Shown: positions 23,794 through 32,775 of the stretch, in pieces | Layout of the letters: every line of letters begins with the position of its first letter | Numbering within the stretch: position 1 is the stretch's first letter | Source: Streptococcus cristatus | Lineage (GTDB): Bacteria; Bacillota; Bacilli; Lactobacillales; Streptococcaceae | Assembly: GCF_003943505.1 (NCBI RefSeq) | Contig: NZ_RJPS01000006.1 | Location: forward strand, 1 to 50,243 | DNA length: 50,243 nucleotides | Direction: 5' to 3' | Program-made: the position numbers and the translations under genes | Notes under the pieces: generated by a model | Seen by the model: the letters and a program-made list of their open reading frames with translations, nothing else | Databases searched by the model: none | Told to the model about the DNA's origin: nothing

Positions 23794-26223
23794 CTAAGCC
23801 ATTTCAAATTTGAGTTGACCGCCTTTGACGCCAACTTTAAGCGTTTGACCAGCTGCTAAATCTCCAGTCAGGAGCAACTCAGACAGCTTGTCCTCCACCT
23901 GCGTCTGCAGGGTGCGGCGCAGTGGCCGCGCGCCCATTTCTGGATCATAACCTTCCTGAGCCAGCAATTTCAGAGCACTAGCTTGGAATTTAAGCACGAT
24001 GCCTTGCTCTGCCAGACTCCTAATCAACGGTTGCACCATAATCTTGACCACTTCCTGCATATCCTCAGCAGACAGACTGTGGAAGACCACCTTTTCGTCA
24101 ATCCGGTTGATAAATTCAGGGCGGTAGGTCTTTTTCAATTCTTCCAGAATGCGTTTTTCCATATTGGCCTGATCAAAGCGGATATCTCGCGCGCCAAAAC
24201 CAACCGTCTTATCATCCCGCAGAGCCGTTGCCCCCAGATTGCTGGTCATGATAATGATGGTATTGGAGAAGTCCACCTTGCGGCCCTTGCTATCGGTCAA
24301 CTGGCCGTCATCCAAGACCTGCAAGAGGACATTGAAAATATCTGGATGAGCCTTTTCTACTTCGTCAAAGAGAAGAACAGAATATGGACGGTTGCGCACC
24401 TTCTCCGTCAACTCGCCGCCTTCCTCATAGCCTACATAGCCTGGGGGCGCCCCGTTGAGACGACTCGCTGCGAATTTCTCCATATATTCACTCATGTCGA
24501 AGCGAATCAGGGCTGATTCATCATCAAAGAGAACTTCTGCCAAGGCCTTAGCCAGCTCTGTCTTCCCGACACCCGTTGGCCCTAAGAACATAAAGGAACC
24601 AATTGGGCGTTTGCCAGTGCGAATGCCTGATTGATTGCGACGAATAGCTCGGCTGACAGCCGAAACTGCCGCATCCTGTCCGATGACCCGCTTGTGCAGT
24701 TCTTTTTCCAAATTGAGATATTTTTTAGCATCTGTCTGAGTCAATCTCTGCACAGGAATACCAGACAAGCGACTGAGAGTCTCTAGGATATCCCCTTCTT
24801 CCACCTTCAACTTGTAAACAGTTGGCTCCTGCTCTTTTGCCAGTAGCTGACCGACTTTTTTCAACTTTCCAGCCATCAAAGCCTGATCCACAGCCGTCAA
24901 ATCCGACTGTTTATAATTCTGCGGTCCTTTATTCTGCACAGTTGCACTGGCCTCATCCAAAAGGTCAATAGCAGAGTCTGGCAAATGCTTGCTGGTCAGA
25001 TAGCGATGAGCATACTTGACCGCTGTTTCAATGGCCTGATCACTAATCTGCACCTTGTGGTGATCTTCATAGCTCTTTCTTAAGCCTTGTAAAATAGCAA
25101 TGCTGTCGGCCACGGTAGGCTCTTCAATGGTTACTTTGGCAAAACGCCGAGACAGAGCCGCATCTTTTTCGATATGTTTCTGATACTCTTCCTGCGTCGT
25201 AGCACCAACTGTCCGCAAGGTTCCCCGAGCCAGAGCAGGTTTCAGGATATTGGCCGCATCCAAAGTCGAGTCAATCCCGCTACCAGAGCCCATAATGGTA
25301 TGCAGCTCATCGATAAAGAGGATGACATAACCGTCTTCTTCGATGTCATTGATAATGTTGTTCATCCGCTCTTCAAAGTCTCCGCGGAAACGAGTCCCAG
25401 CAACGACATTCATCAAATCTAATTCCAAGACGCGCATCTTGGCAAGTTCTGCTGGAACCTGACCAGCTGCCACGCGTTGAGCCAATCCTAGTGCCAAAGC
25501 AGTTTTACCAACCCCCGCATCACCAACTAGTACTGGATTATTCTTTGTCTTGCGGCTGAGGATCTGAAGCATCCGAGAAATTTCCTCATCCCGCCCGATA
25601 ACTGGTTCCAGACGACCAGCCCGGGCCAGTTCTGTCAAATCCCGAGTATAGTCTTCCAGACCACCGCTGGTTGAAGGAGGCATGCCCATCATATTTGCCA
25701 TGGTTTGCTTGGCAGAGGCCGTGTTTTTATTCAGTGAACGGATCGACTTGATTTCCTCTCTGCCCCAGCCAGCACGCTGCTCTAAAATCTTTCGCAAATC
25801 ACTGAATCGAGGAGCTGAACTTTTATCATCATAGCTAAAACCTGCAGCTTCTAGCACACGAGCTGCCAAGGTCCCACGGTCAAATAGCATGGTTAAGAGA
25901 AGATGTTCTGTCCCTAGGCTTTTAGCATGGACGGCTTCTGCAATCTGCCCTGCTTGAGCAAAGAGCTCCTCCAAACGGTGAGAGAAAGGCAATGAGTCAA
26001 AACCGCCTTGTTTTTGATACTCTTTTCCAGTAATGTCAAAGGCTGCTTCTTCCAGTTTATCCACTTCAATAGGGAATTCATTTAGAGCCGAGCCTGCCAC
26101 GCTGTAGGGATTATTAGCCAGAGCCATCAACACTTGCCACGATTCTAAATAATCAGTAGCAAAATGACCGGCTAAAAGTTGAGCCGCCTCTAAGCTTTCT
26201 ACTAAAGCTTTTGAATAATTCAT
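23794..26223 (-). CDS. clpC: ATP-dependent Clp protease ATPase subunit ClpC
   Basis: An 809-residue HSP100 ATPase. The N-domain repeats (1-145) precede the first AAA+ module, with Walker A GDAGVGKT (234-241) and Walker B ILFIDE (301-306). The second module has Walker A GPTGVGKT (548-555) and a VGFG segment suited to ClpP binding. The middle region is short. It unfolds substrates for ClpP in protein quality control. It follows ctsR by 4 nt; CtsR represses the operon through a box upstream. Confidence 0.95.
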   Translation of the reverse strand: MNYSKALVESLEAAQLLAGHFATDYLESWQVLMALANNPYSVAGSALNEFPIEVDKLEEAAFDITGKEYQKQGGFDSLPFSHRLEELFAQAGQIAEAVHAKSLGTEHLLLTMLFDRGTLAARVLEAAGFSYDDKSSAPRFSDLRKILEQRAGWGREEIKSIRSLNKNTASAKQTMANMMGMPPSTSGGLEDYTRDLTELARAGRLEPVIGRDEEISRMLQILSRKTKNNPVLVGDAGVGKTALALGLAQRVAAGQVPAELAKMRVLELDLMNVVAGTRFRGDFEERMNNIINDIEEDGYVILFIDELHTIMGSGSGIDSTLDAANILKPALARGTLRTVGATTQEEYQKHIEKDAALSRRFAKVTIEEPTVADSIAILQGLRKSYEDHHKVQISDQAIETAVKYAHRYLTSKHLPDSAIDLLDEASATVQNKGPQNYKQSDLTAVDQALMAGKLKKVGQLLAKEQEPTVYKLKVEEGDILETLSRLSGIPVQRLTQTDAKKYLNLEKELHKRVIGQDAAVSAVSRAIRRNQSGIRTGKRPIGSFMFLGPTGVGKTELAKALAEVLFDDESALIRFDMSEYMEKFAASRLNGAPPGYVGYEEGGELTEKVRNRPYSVLLFDEVEKAHPDIFNVLLQVLDDGQLTDSKGRKVDFSNTIIIMTSNLGATALRDDKTVGFGARDIRFDQANMEKRILEELKKTYRPEFINRIDEKVVFHSLSAEDMQEVVKIMVQPLIRSLAEQGIVLKFQASALKLLAQEGYDPEMGARPLRRTLQTQVEDKLSELLLTGDLAAGQTLKVGVKGGQLKFEMA

Positions 26224-26227
26224 ATTC

Positions 26228-26686
26228 TTAATTTCCTTTTCTATCTAATTGCTGCAAAATTTTCCGTAACATCCTAGCTCGAATCCTCGGAGCCTCTGCT
26301 CCTAAGATAGCATCGCTGGCACTCGCTAGGAGCAGATCTCCCTCACGCTGGCTGATAATTTTTTCAGCAAAGAGCAGCTGCAAAATATCTGAAAAAACTG
26401 GCTGGCTGAGCGACTCACCGACATTGGTCAACAAATCAGACAGCATCTGGTGCCGATCAGAAAATTCAATCTTACCAATCCTGATATAGCCACCGCCACC
26501 GCGCTTGCTTTCGACGATATAGCCCCGACTCTCCGTAAAGCGTGTCTTAATCACATAATTGATCTGACTCGGAACCACCTGAAAAATATCAGCTAACTCA
26601 CTGCGCTTCAGCTCGACCATGCCCGCCTGCGCCAAAATTCTTTTGATGTATTCTTCTATACTATCCGAGGTATTTTTGATGCCCAT
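26228..26686 (-). CDS. ctsR: CtsR, repressor of class III heat-shock genes
   Basis: 152 residues. The N-terminal winged helix contains MVELKRSELADIFQVVPSQI then VIKTRFTESRGYIVESKRGG then GGYIRI, whose glycine-rich wing (about residues 60-68) senses heat in CtsR proteins. A C-terminal dimer domain follows. It is the first gene of the ctsR-clpC(-GNAT) operon and is autoregulated through the heptad repeat at 26741-26757. Confidence 0.95.
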   Translation of the reverse strand: MGIKNTSDSIEEYIKRILAQAGMVELKRSELADIFQVVPSQINYVIKTRFTESRGYIVESKRGGGGYIRIGKIEFSDRHQMLSDLLTNVGESLSQPVFSDILQLLFAEKIISQREGDLLLASASDAILGAEAPRIRARMLRKILQQLDRKGN

Positions 26687-26740
26687 GATATACCTTTCTA
26701 TCTGTTATATCTAAAAATAAGCATTCAAGTCTTCTCTAAC

Positions 26741-26757
26741 ATTGACTATCTTTGACT
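26741..26757 (-). promoter_or_regulatory. CtsR box of the ctsR-clpC operon
   Basis: Minus-strand AGTCAAA-GAT-AGTCAAT, one mismatch from the paired heptad CtsR operator, about 55 nt upstream of ctsR. Confidence 0.85.
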
Positions 26758-26866
26758 ATTATACCGAAAAAATCTATTTTTTGAAAGAAAAAGAAGTCCC
26801 AGAAAGCTTGAAAATATCTGATAATTCAGAGTAATGAAAAAGATTGATGGACTGAGTAAATACGAT

Positions 26867-26903
26867 TGTAAACGCTTGCTTTTTGCTTTTAAAGACTTAT
26901 AAT
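26867..26903 (+). promoter_or_regulatory. Promoter with cre-like site
   Basis: TTGCTT (26876-26881), 16-nt spacer, TATAAT (26898-26903). TGTAAACGCTTGCT (26867-26880) overlaps the -35 and resembles a CcpA cre site with two mismatches at its 3' end. Confidence 0.55.
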
Positions 26904-26974
26904 AAAGGTGTAAAAGTGTGGTATTTACACCATCAACCGTATCCAAAAAATCATTATCAAAAGGAGGTTTTCCA

Positions 26975-27325
26975 ATGAAAATAAATTGGCTCAACTATAC
27001 CCATCATGTACTTAGCTGCCTTTTTGTCACCCTGAGCATTTTGACGATTTTTTCTGCCGAGTATGTTGTTTTCCCAACGAGCCTTCTTCTAGGCTGTCTC
27101 CTCATTCCTCTGCTCTTTGAGCAGCACTTATTCAGTCGCCGAATGACTTGGAGCCTCAGCATCTTCTTTGCCATTCTTGCCTTTGCCCTTCTCTTTATCA
27201 TCAAAACCAATCATATCTCCCTTAGCTATCCAGCAACAACCCTTCTTCTTTTTGTACTAGCAAGCCTGAGTTTTTCAAACTCTTTTATCCTTCACAGACA
27301 TAAAGAACAAAAGGCTGCTAGATAA
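26975..27325 (+). CDS. Small hypothetical membrane protein
   Basis: 116 residues with four hydrophobic helices (VLSCLFVTLSILTIF, FPTSLLLGCLLIPLLF, WSLSIFFAILAFALLFII, ATTLLLFVLASLSF) and a basic C-terminal end. No family recognised. ATG 26975 is chosen because AAAAGGAGG precedes it by about 8 nt; the longer open frame upstream lacks one. It has its own promoter with a cre-like site and its own strong terminator, so it is a single-gene unit. Confidence 0.7.
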   Translation: MKINWLNYTHHVLSCLFVTLSILTIFSAEYVVFPTSLLLGCLLIPLLFEQHLFSRRMTWSLSIFFAILAFALLFIIKTNHISLSYPATTLLLFVLASLSFSNSFILHRHKEQKAAR

Positions 27326-27334
27326 CACAGCACA

Positions 27335-27385
27335 AAAAGTGTGGAAACAACATGAGCTCGAAAAAGCCATGGATTCCACACTTTT
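27335..27385. terminator. Terminator-like long inverted repeat
   Basis: Perfect 12-bp arms AAAAGTGTGGAA (27335-27346) and TTCCACACTTTT (27374-27385), 27-nt loop, 10 nt after the membrane-protein gene. Confidence 0.75.
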
Positions 27386-27588
27386 CTTATTCTATAAGGA
27401 GCTGGATGGTAGCCAAATATTCTTAAATGGTTCGTTCAAGCTGCCGGTCCAAACTAGACTTTCAGAAAATTTTCTTCTCTTTATTTTCCTACTTTCATTT
27501 TCTTTTTAATTATATTATAATAGTTGGCAAACATATTTTCCAACCTAATTTCTTTAAGAAATGATAGTATTCTACGAAGGAGGGTACC

Positions 27589-28461
27589 ATGATGGATTTG
27601 GGCCAATTGCACAAAACTACTGAATATAAGAATCAAGGGACCCCCTATTCTCTGACGCGGACGATTACGGAAAACGGCCAGCCTGACATCCTTTTCCACT
27701 GGCACACAGATGTTGAAATCATTTATGTCCACGAAGGAAGCGCCCAATTTCATATCGACTATCATTATTTTAATAGTAACAAGGGCGATATTGTCCTGAT
27801 TCGTCCCAATGCCCTCCACTCCATTCATCCGATTGAGCAGCAGCGCCACTATATGGATGCCATTAACTTTCATTTGGATTTAATGGGCTATTCGGCCATG
27901 GATCATGCTAGTATCCACTACCTCCAGCCTCTCTACAACGGACAACTGGACTTTATCCACGTCATCAAACCGACTGACCAAGCCTATGATGAAATTCGTC
28001 AATGCCTGCTGGCCGCTATGGAAACTGGTTATTGCCAAAAGAAATACTATGAATTCCAACTCAAGGCCCAGCTTAACCAGCTCTTCTACTTGCTCTTTGA
28101 GAACGACTATATCGTCTCCAAGGAGCTGTCTGCCGAGGGCTACCGCAAGGAAGAGAAAATCCGGTCTATCATCGACTATATCAATGAGCATTATCAGGAA
28201 GAACTTTCTATTGATCAGCTGTCTAGTATTTGCGGCTACAGTCCGACGCACTTCATGAATTTCTTCAAAAAACATCTGGGCGTTTCTTGCATTGAATATC
28301 TGATTCAATTCCGCCTGCGCAAGGCTGCCGAGCTCCTCCAGCACTCCACTCTGTCGGTTCTAGAAATCTCGAGCCAGTCTGGTTTTAATAACCTTTCTAA
28401 TTTCAATCGGCAATTTAAAAAATACTATCAAATGACACCAAGTCAATATCGAAGAAAGTAA
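27589..28461 (+). CDS. AraC-family transcriptional regulator
   Basis: 290 residues. An N-terminal cupin-type sensing domain (about 20-130; HWHTDVEIIYVHEGSAQFHI, KGDIVLIRPNALHSI) is followed by a C-terminal pair of HTH motifs (about 190-290; LSIDQLSSICGYSPTHFMNF; SVLEISSQSGFNNLSNFNRQ; FKKYYQMTPSQYR). It is likely to sense a sugar or similar small molecule. No metabolic gene flanks it, so its target is unknown. GGAGGGTACC precedes ATG-ATG. A dyad GTTGG..CCAAC (about 27522-27543) near the promoter may be its own operator. Confidence 0.9.
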   Translation: MMDLGQLHKTTEYKNQGTPYSLTRTITENGQPDILFHWHTDVEIIYVHEGSAQFHIDYHYFNSNKGDIVLIRPNALHSIHPIEQQRHYMDAINFHLDLMGYSAMDHASIHYLQPLYNGQLDFIHVIKPTDQAYDEIRQCLLAAMETGYCQKKYYEFQLKAQLNQLFYLLFENDYIVSKELSAEGYRKEEKIRSIIDYINEHYQEELSIDQLSSICGYSPTHFMNFFKKHLGVSCIEYLIQFRLRKAAELLQHSTLSVLEISSQSGFNNLSNFNRQFKKYYQMTPSQYRRK

Positions 28462-28467
28462 GAAAAT

Positions 28468-28494
28468 CTCCAGTCAGCTGATTGGAGTTTTTTT
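28468..28494 (+). terminator. Terminator of the AraC gene
   Basis: Nearly perfect palindrome CTCCAGTCAGCTGATTGGAG (28468-28487) followed by seven T. Confidence 0.85.
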
Positions 28495-28557
28495 ATCTGA
28501 ACACCAAGACCAAAAATGCTCCTGCTAACAAAGCTAAGACTTTGACAGGATTGACTA

Positions 28558-28742
28558 AAAAAGAGGCTGGGACAGAAATCGGTAATTCGTTAGAATTCGA
28601 TTTCGTCGTCCCACCTCCGCACAGTTAAGTAGGGCTGTAAAAGCTGATGAAATCAGCGTAGTAGAGCTCACTCAACCACTGCGTCTTGCTCGACAATCCA
28701 AAGACAATTGAGAGGCTAGGACTTTTGTCCCAGCCTCTTTTT
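28558..28742. repeat. 185-bp structured interspersed repeat, copy A
   Basis: It is bounded by perfect 17-bp inverted arms AAAAAGAGGCTGGGACA / TGTCCCAGCCTCTTTTT. Inside are an AATTCG..GAATT hairpin, a perfect GCTGAT-GAA-ATCAGC hairpin within a longer GTTAAGT..ACTCAAC stem, and a GGAC-TTTT-GTCC hairpin. It is about 95% identical to 42954-43138. It lies between convergent AraC and clpL genes and ends in T on one strand and A on the other, so it can terminate both. Confidence 0.92.
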
Positions 28743-28765
28743 GGCATTTTGAGATTGCTCGGTCC

Positions 28766-30877
28766 TTATTCTGCTGATTTTTCACGAATCACCAAAGTTC
28801 CATCTTCCATATCTGCAGTTAAGTGCTTAGCATCTAGATTATCCAAGTGGAAGTCAGTCACCTTGTCACGAATTTGTTGCTCAATGACACGACGGAGCGG
28901 ACGAACGCCCATGACTTGGTCATAACCAGCATCACGTAGGAATTCCTTAGCTGCATCAGATACTGCCAGATCAATTTCCTTCTTGCTCAAGGTTTGATTT
29001 ACTTCAACCAGCATGAGATTCACAATTTCCATCAGATCTTCTTTCTTGAGATGAGAGAACTCAATCACCGCATTAAAACGATTGAGGAACTCTGGGCGGA
29101 AATAATGTTTGAGTCGATCCATCAGCTCAGGCTTTTCTGCATCCTCTTCCAGACCTGCTTCATAGCCAAAGCCTGCATTGGAAGTCGCAATGATGACCGT
29201 GTTCTTGAAGTTGACTGTGTTTCCTTGACCATCCGTCAAGCGACCATCATCCAGAACTTGAAGGAGAAGGGTAATCACTTGTGGATCCGCCTTTTCAATC
29301 TCATCCAAGAGAATGATAGAATAAGGATTGCGGCGCACGCGCTCTGTCAGAGTATTGTTGTTATCATCATAGCCGACATAACCAGCAGTCGTACCAATCA
29401 GCTTGGAAACCGCTGTGCGGTCAGAGTATTCAGACATATCCAGACGGATGATGGCTTCCTTGGTACCGAACATATCCAGAGCTAGTTGCTTAGCCAACTC
29501 AGTCTTACCAACCCCTGTCGGACCAACGAAGAGGAAGCTTCCGATTGGACGGTTGCCTTCATCAAAGCCTGCACGGTTTCGGCGGATAGCCCTAGCCACA
29601 GCTTCTACAGCCTTGTCTTGGCCAATAACCTTGGCTTTAAGACGATCATTCATGCCCTTAAGGCGCTCAATGTCGCTAGCGCCCATTTGAGATACCGGTA
29701 CTCCCGTCATCCGCTCAACAGACTCTGCTACATCGTTGACTGTTGCCGTCACCTTCATGTCCTCGGTGTGGTTTTGAATTTTCTTTTCCAGCTCTTCAAT
29801 GCGGGTCTTGGCATTCAGAGCTGCTTCATAATCTTCTTTTTCAACAGCCGCTTCCTGCTTGTCTTTTTGCTCTGCGATTTCCCGCTCAACCGTGTGCACA
29901 TCGGTTACTGGATGTTGAGCAGCCAAATGGGCAGCAGTCACATCGACCAGGTCAATGGCCTTATCTGGCAAGCTCCGTTGTGGAATATACTGAACAGAAT
30001 AATCTACAGCCGCTTTCAGCACTTCATCCGGCAGGATGACATTGTGGTGCTTTTCGTATAAGTCCCGAATACCTCGAAGAATCTGATAGGTATCTTCGGC
30101 AGACGGTGCATTGACCTTAACTTCATTGAAACGACGAGCTAAAGCTGCATTTTTGAGAATGGTATTGCGGTACTCATCCTGAGTAGTCGCCCCGATAACG
30201 GTCAATTCACCACGAGAAAGCGCTGGTTTGAGAATATCTGCCAAGCCCTTAGACCCGCTGTCTCCGCCAGTAGAACCTGCTCCTAGGATTTGATGGATTT
30301 CATCAAAGAAGAGGATAACATTGCCGGCTTCCTTGACTTCATTGACTAAGTTTTGGATATTTTCTTCAAAGCTACCACGATACTGGGTACCAGCTTCTAA
30401 GCCAGAAATATCAACAGAAATAATTTCCTTGTTCTTGATGGCCGCTGGCACGTCACCATTGACGATAGCCTGAGCCAATCCTTCTACGACAGCTGTCTTA
30501 CCAACTCCAGCATCTCCGACCAGAACCGGATTATTCTTAGTCCGACGAGAAAGAATTTCAGCTGTTTCTTGGATTTCCTTATTGCGCCCAATGACTGGAT
30601 CCAACTTACCATCACGAGCTTCCTGGGTCAGATTGCGACCTAGCTTAGCCAGAATGCCATCTTGCTTAGGTCCTTGAGCAACAGTCTGACCAGTCTGTTC
30701 ACCTGTTCCTTGACCAGGGAGCTTGCCAGTAGCCCGATACTGAGCAAACTCTTCTGGTGTGACCTCTCTACCATTGATCAGGTAGCGACGGTGTTCGCTG
30801 TTGTAGCCACCCATGCGCCCCATGAGTTGGTTGAAAAGGTCGTCCATATTGTTAAAATTGTTGTAGTTGTTGTTCAT
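28766..30877 (-). CDS. clpL: ClpL, Clp-family ATPase chaperone
   Basis: 703 residues. The Asn-rich N-terminus ([19 protein letters not shown]) and the [19 protein letters not shown] motif identify ClpL rather than ClpE, which has a zinc finger. There are two AAA+ modules: Walker A GDAGVGKT at 121-128 and GPTGVGKT at about 440-447. A coiled middle segment lies at about 325-385. ClpL is a stress chaperone that acts without ClpP and helps heat and antibiotic tolerance in streptococci. GTGAGG precedes the ATG by 8 nt. The promoter lies about 300 nt upstream. I see no CtsR or CIRCE site by it. Confidence 0.95.
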   Translation of the reverse strand: MNNNYNNFNNMDDLFNQLMGRMGGYNSEHRRYLINGREVTPEEFAQYRATGKLPGQGTGEQTGQTVAQGPKQDGILAKLGRNLTQEARDGKLDPVIGRNKEIQETAEILSRRTKNNPVLVGDAGVGKTAVVEGLAQAIVNGDVPAAIKNKEIISVDISGLEAGTQYRGSFEENIQNLVNEVKEAGNVILFFDEIHQILGAGSTGGDSGSKGLADILKPALSRGELTVIGATTQDEYRNTILKNAALARRFNEVKVNAPSAEDTYQILRGIRDLYEKHHNVILPDEVLKAAVDYSVQYIPQRSLPDKAIDLVDVTAAHLAAQHPVTDVHTVEREIAEQKDKQEAAVEKEDYEAALNAKTRIEELEKKIQNHTEDMKVTATVNDVAESVERMTGVPVSQMGASDIERLKGMNDRLKAKVIGQDKAVEAVARAIRRNRAGFDEGNRPIGSFLFVGPTGVGKTELAKQLALDMFGTKEAIIRLDMSEYSDRTAVSKLIGTTAGYVGYDDNNNTLTERVRRNPYSIILLDEIEKADPQVITLLLQVLDDGRLTDGQGNTVNFKNTVIIATSNAGFGYEAGLEEDAEKPELMDRLKHYFRPEFLNRFNAVIEFSHLKKEDLMEIVNLMLVEVNQTLSKKEIDLAVSDAAKEFLRDAGYDQVMGVRPLRRVIEQQIRDKVTDFHLDNLDAKHLTADMEDGTLVIREKSAE

Positions 30878-31180
30878 AGCATTGCCTCACTTTTTTCATA
30901 TTTCGTTTTACATAATTTTTTGTTTTCCAAAATTTCAGATAAGAAATCTTGTCCTTATCTACTATAAATATTCATTTGGAAGATTTTCTCCTATCTGTTA
31001 TTTTACATAACTTATTCGATTCCCAAAAATCAAGACTAATTTAGTCTTTGTTTTTATGAGTGAATTAGATTTCTTTCAGAAGAAGATGATTTTACATAAC
31101 TTTTAATCCTCCCAAAAATAATTGCCTTCCGGCTGTATTCATATCTTCTGATTAAATTCACGTAAACTTTTTTGTTTACA
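30878..31180 (-). promoter_or_regulatory. Long clpL 5' leader with three related blocks
   Basis: About 300 nt between the consensus promoter and clpL without a normal gene. Three blocks share TTTTGG(G/A) then, 8-20 nt on, (A/G)TTATGTAAAA: start-stop ATG-TAA pairs at about 31091-31100, 31001-31010 and 30906-30915 (plus-strand TTTTACATAA). Each block is preceded on the transcript by a hairpin (GCC-TTCC-GGC type, AAGACTA-ATT-TAGTCTT, and GATAAG..CTTATC). Block 1 has GGGAGG before its ATG. Confidence 0.6.
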
Positions 31181-31215
31181 GTTGTAATTATACATCCTTT
31201 TTTACCTCTTGTCAA
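31162..31215 (-). promoter_or_regulatory. clpL promoter with inverted repeat at the start site
   Basis: Minus-strand TTGACA (31210-31215), 17-nt spacer, TATAAT (31187-31192): full consensus. GTAAAC-N6-GTTTAC (31162-31179) covers the expected start of transcription and could be a repressor site or a 5' stabilising hairpin. Confidence 0.8.
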
Positions 31216-31254
31216 TAGGTTTGAGCAAAAAAATTACATAATTTTTTTAAAATC

Positions 31255-31288
31255 AAAAAACTTCCTCCACATAAAAATATGAAGAAAG
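31255..31288 (-). terminator. Terminator of the amino-acid ABC operon
   Basis: On the minus strand CTTTCTTCATA pairs imperfectly with TATGTGGAGGAAG around a TTTT loop, followed by TTTTTTG. Confidence 0.75.
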
Positions 31289-31308
31289 CTTCTCTATTTT
31301 GATACAAG

Positions 31309-32073
31309 TTAAATCATATATTCTACACTATAGCTGGCATCCGACAGAATGCGAGATAGAAACTGCTTAGTTCGCTCTTCTTTGGGACTGGTGAAGAATT
31401 CCTGCGGAGGATTTTCTTCGATGATGTGACCTCCGTCCATAAAGATGACATGATTGGCCACATCGCGGGCAAAGCTCATCTCGTGGGTCACAACGACCAT
31501 GGTCACTCCCTCCTGAGCCAGCTGTTTCATGACACTGAGCACTTCGCCGACCAGTTCCGGATCTAGAGCCGAAGTTGGCTCATCCAGCAGGATGACATCT
31601 GGCTTGACAGCAATGGCGCGGGCAATCCCAATCCGTTGCTGCTGACCGCCTGATAGCTGAGAAGGATAGTAGTCTTTGTAGGCTAAAAGTCCCACGTGCT
31701 TCAAGGACTCTTCCGCAATCTCAAGCGCTTCTTCCCTCGGTATCTTACGAGCGATCACTAAGCCCTCTAAGATATTTTCAAGGGCAGTTTTATTGGCAAA
31801 GAGGTTATAATGCTGGAAGACAAAGGCCGTCTTTCTGCGTATTTCCAAAATCTCCTTTTTGCTGAGTTTGGCCAAATCATAGTCCTTACTAGCCAAAGTC
31901 AACTGACCACTATCCGCTTTTTCTAAGTGATTCAGACAGCGCAGAAATGTTGTTTTCCCAGAGCCTGAGGGACCCAGAATAACTACAACGTCACCTTGAT
32001 TGACCTTGAGACTGACATCTGCCAGCACCTGGTGCTCTCCAAATCGTTTGGAGATATGTTTTACTTCTAACAT
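31309..32073 (-). CDS. Polar amino-acid ABC transporter, ATP-binding protein
   Basis: 254 residues with Walker [11 protein letters not shown] (about 33-42), signature [14 protein letters not shown], and Walker [15 protein letters not shown] with the following His loop [11 protein letters not shown]. This is the GlnQ/TcyC-type subunit. It is last in the operon UroD-like gene, binding protein, two permeases, ATPase; the gap to the permease is 12 nt. Transport of a sulfur-containing or other polar amino acid is inferred from context. Confidence 0.93.
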   Translation of the reverse strand: MLEVKHISKRFGEHQVLADVSLKVNQGDVVVILGPSGSGKTTFLRCLNHLEKADSGQLTLASKDYDLAKLSKKEILEIRRKTAFVFQHYNLFANKTALENILEGLVIARKIPREEALEIAEESLKHVGLLAYKDYYPSQLSGGQQQRIGIARAIAVKPDVILLDEPTSALDPELVGEVLSVMKQLAQEGVTMVVVTHEMSFARDVANHVIFMDGGHIIEENPPQEFFTSPKEERTKQFLSRILSDASYSVEYMI

Positions 32074-32085
32074 AATCTTTCCTTC

Positions 32086-32772
32086 CTAAGCAAGAGCGTA
32101 GCGCTTTTCCAAGCCCCTAAACATCCACTGAATCAAGCCACAAATAATGAGATAAATAACAAAAATCACCAAGTAAGAGTCTGAATACTGGTAAGAATGG
32201 GATGCCTCTATCTTAGCCAAAGCTGTGATATCCTTGACCGTCATGACAAACACCAGCGAAGTTCCCTTGACTAGATTGATAACCAGATTGGCCAGATTGG
32301 GCAGGGCAGAGCGCAATGCCTGGGGAAAAACAATCCTCCGATAAGCTTGAAAATTGGTTAACCCAATCGCCTGAGCCGCCTCCAACTGTCCTTTATCCAC
32401 CGTCAAAATGGCAGAGCGCAGGATTTCCGATAAACTCCCTGTTGTCATTAAGCTATAGATGATGAAAGCATAGTAAAGCGGATTAAACTTAAAGACGTCT
32501 ACCTGACTGCCCAGACTTTTAAAAATTTGATTCAGTAAGCTAGGAAAAAGACTGTAGAAAAAGAGAATGAGCAAAATGGGCGGCGTTGCCCGAATGAAGG
32601 CCAGATAAATCACCGAAAAGGTCCGCACACCTCGAACTTTATAAATCTGTCCCAGAGCTAGAAGCAGAGCCGGAAGAAAGCTGAGCAGAATAGCCACTAC
32701 CATAATGATCAGGGTTACCGGTATGCCTTTCAAAGTAACCAGAAAGGTATTTACAATATAATTCAAATCCAT
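32086..32772 (-). CDS. Polar amino-acid ABC transporter permease (second)
   Basis: 228 residues with five membrane helices and the EAA-type loop QAIGLTNFQAYRRIVFPQAL (about 139-158), typical of HisM/TcyM-type permeases. It starts 3 nt after the first permease gene. Two different permeases with one ATPase indicate a heterodimeric membrane channel, as in B. subtilis TcyJKLMN. Confidence 0.92.
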   Translation of the reverse strand: MDLNYIVNTFLVTLKGIPVTLIIMVVAILLSFLPALLLALGQIYKVRGVRTFSVIYLAFIRATPPILLILFFYSLFPSLLNQIFKSLGSQVDVFKFNPLYYAFIIYSLMTTGSLSEILRSAILTVDKGQLEAAQAIGLTNFQAYRRIVFPQALRSALPNLANLVINLVKGTSLVFVMTVKDITALAKIEASHSYQYSDSYLVIFVIYLIICGLIQWMFRGLEKRYALA

Positions 32773-32775
32773 GCT

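Noticed and set aside
28990..29690. Long plus-strand open frames opposite clpL, clpC and pnp
   Set aside because: They are antisense shadows of strongly supported genes and have no ribosome sites or family features.
31200..31230. CtsR box at the clpL promoter (GCTCAAACCTATTGACA)
   Set aside because: The second heptad does not match; the TTGACA is better explained as the -35 box.
30906..31241. CRISPR-like array from the regularly spaced TTTTACATAA copies
   Set aside because: The conserved unit is only about 10 nt with loose surroundings and there are no cas genes; a leader repeat explains it better.
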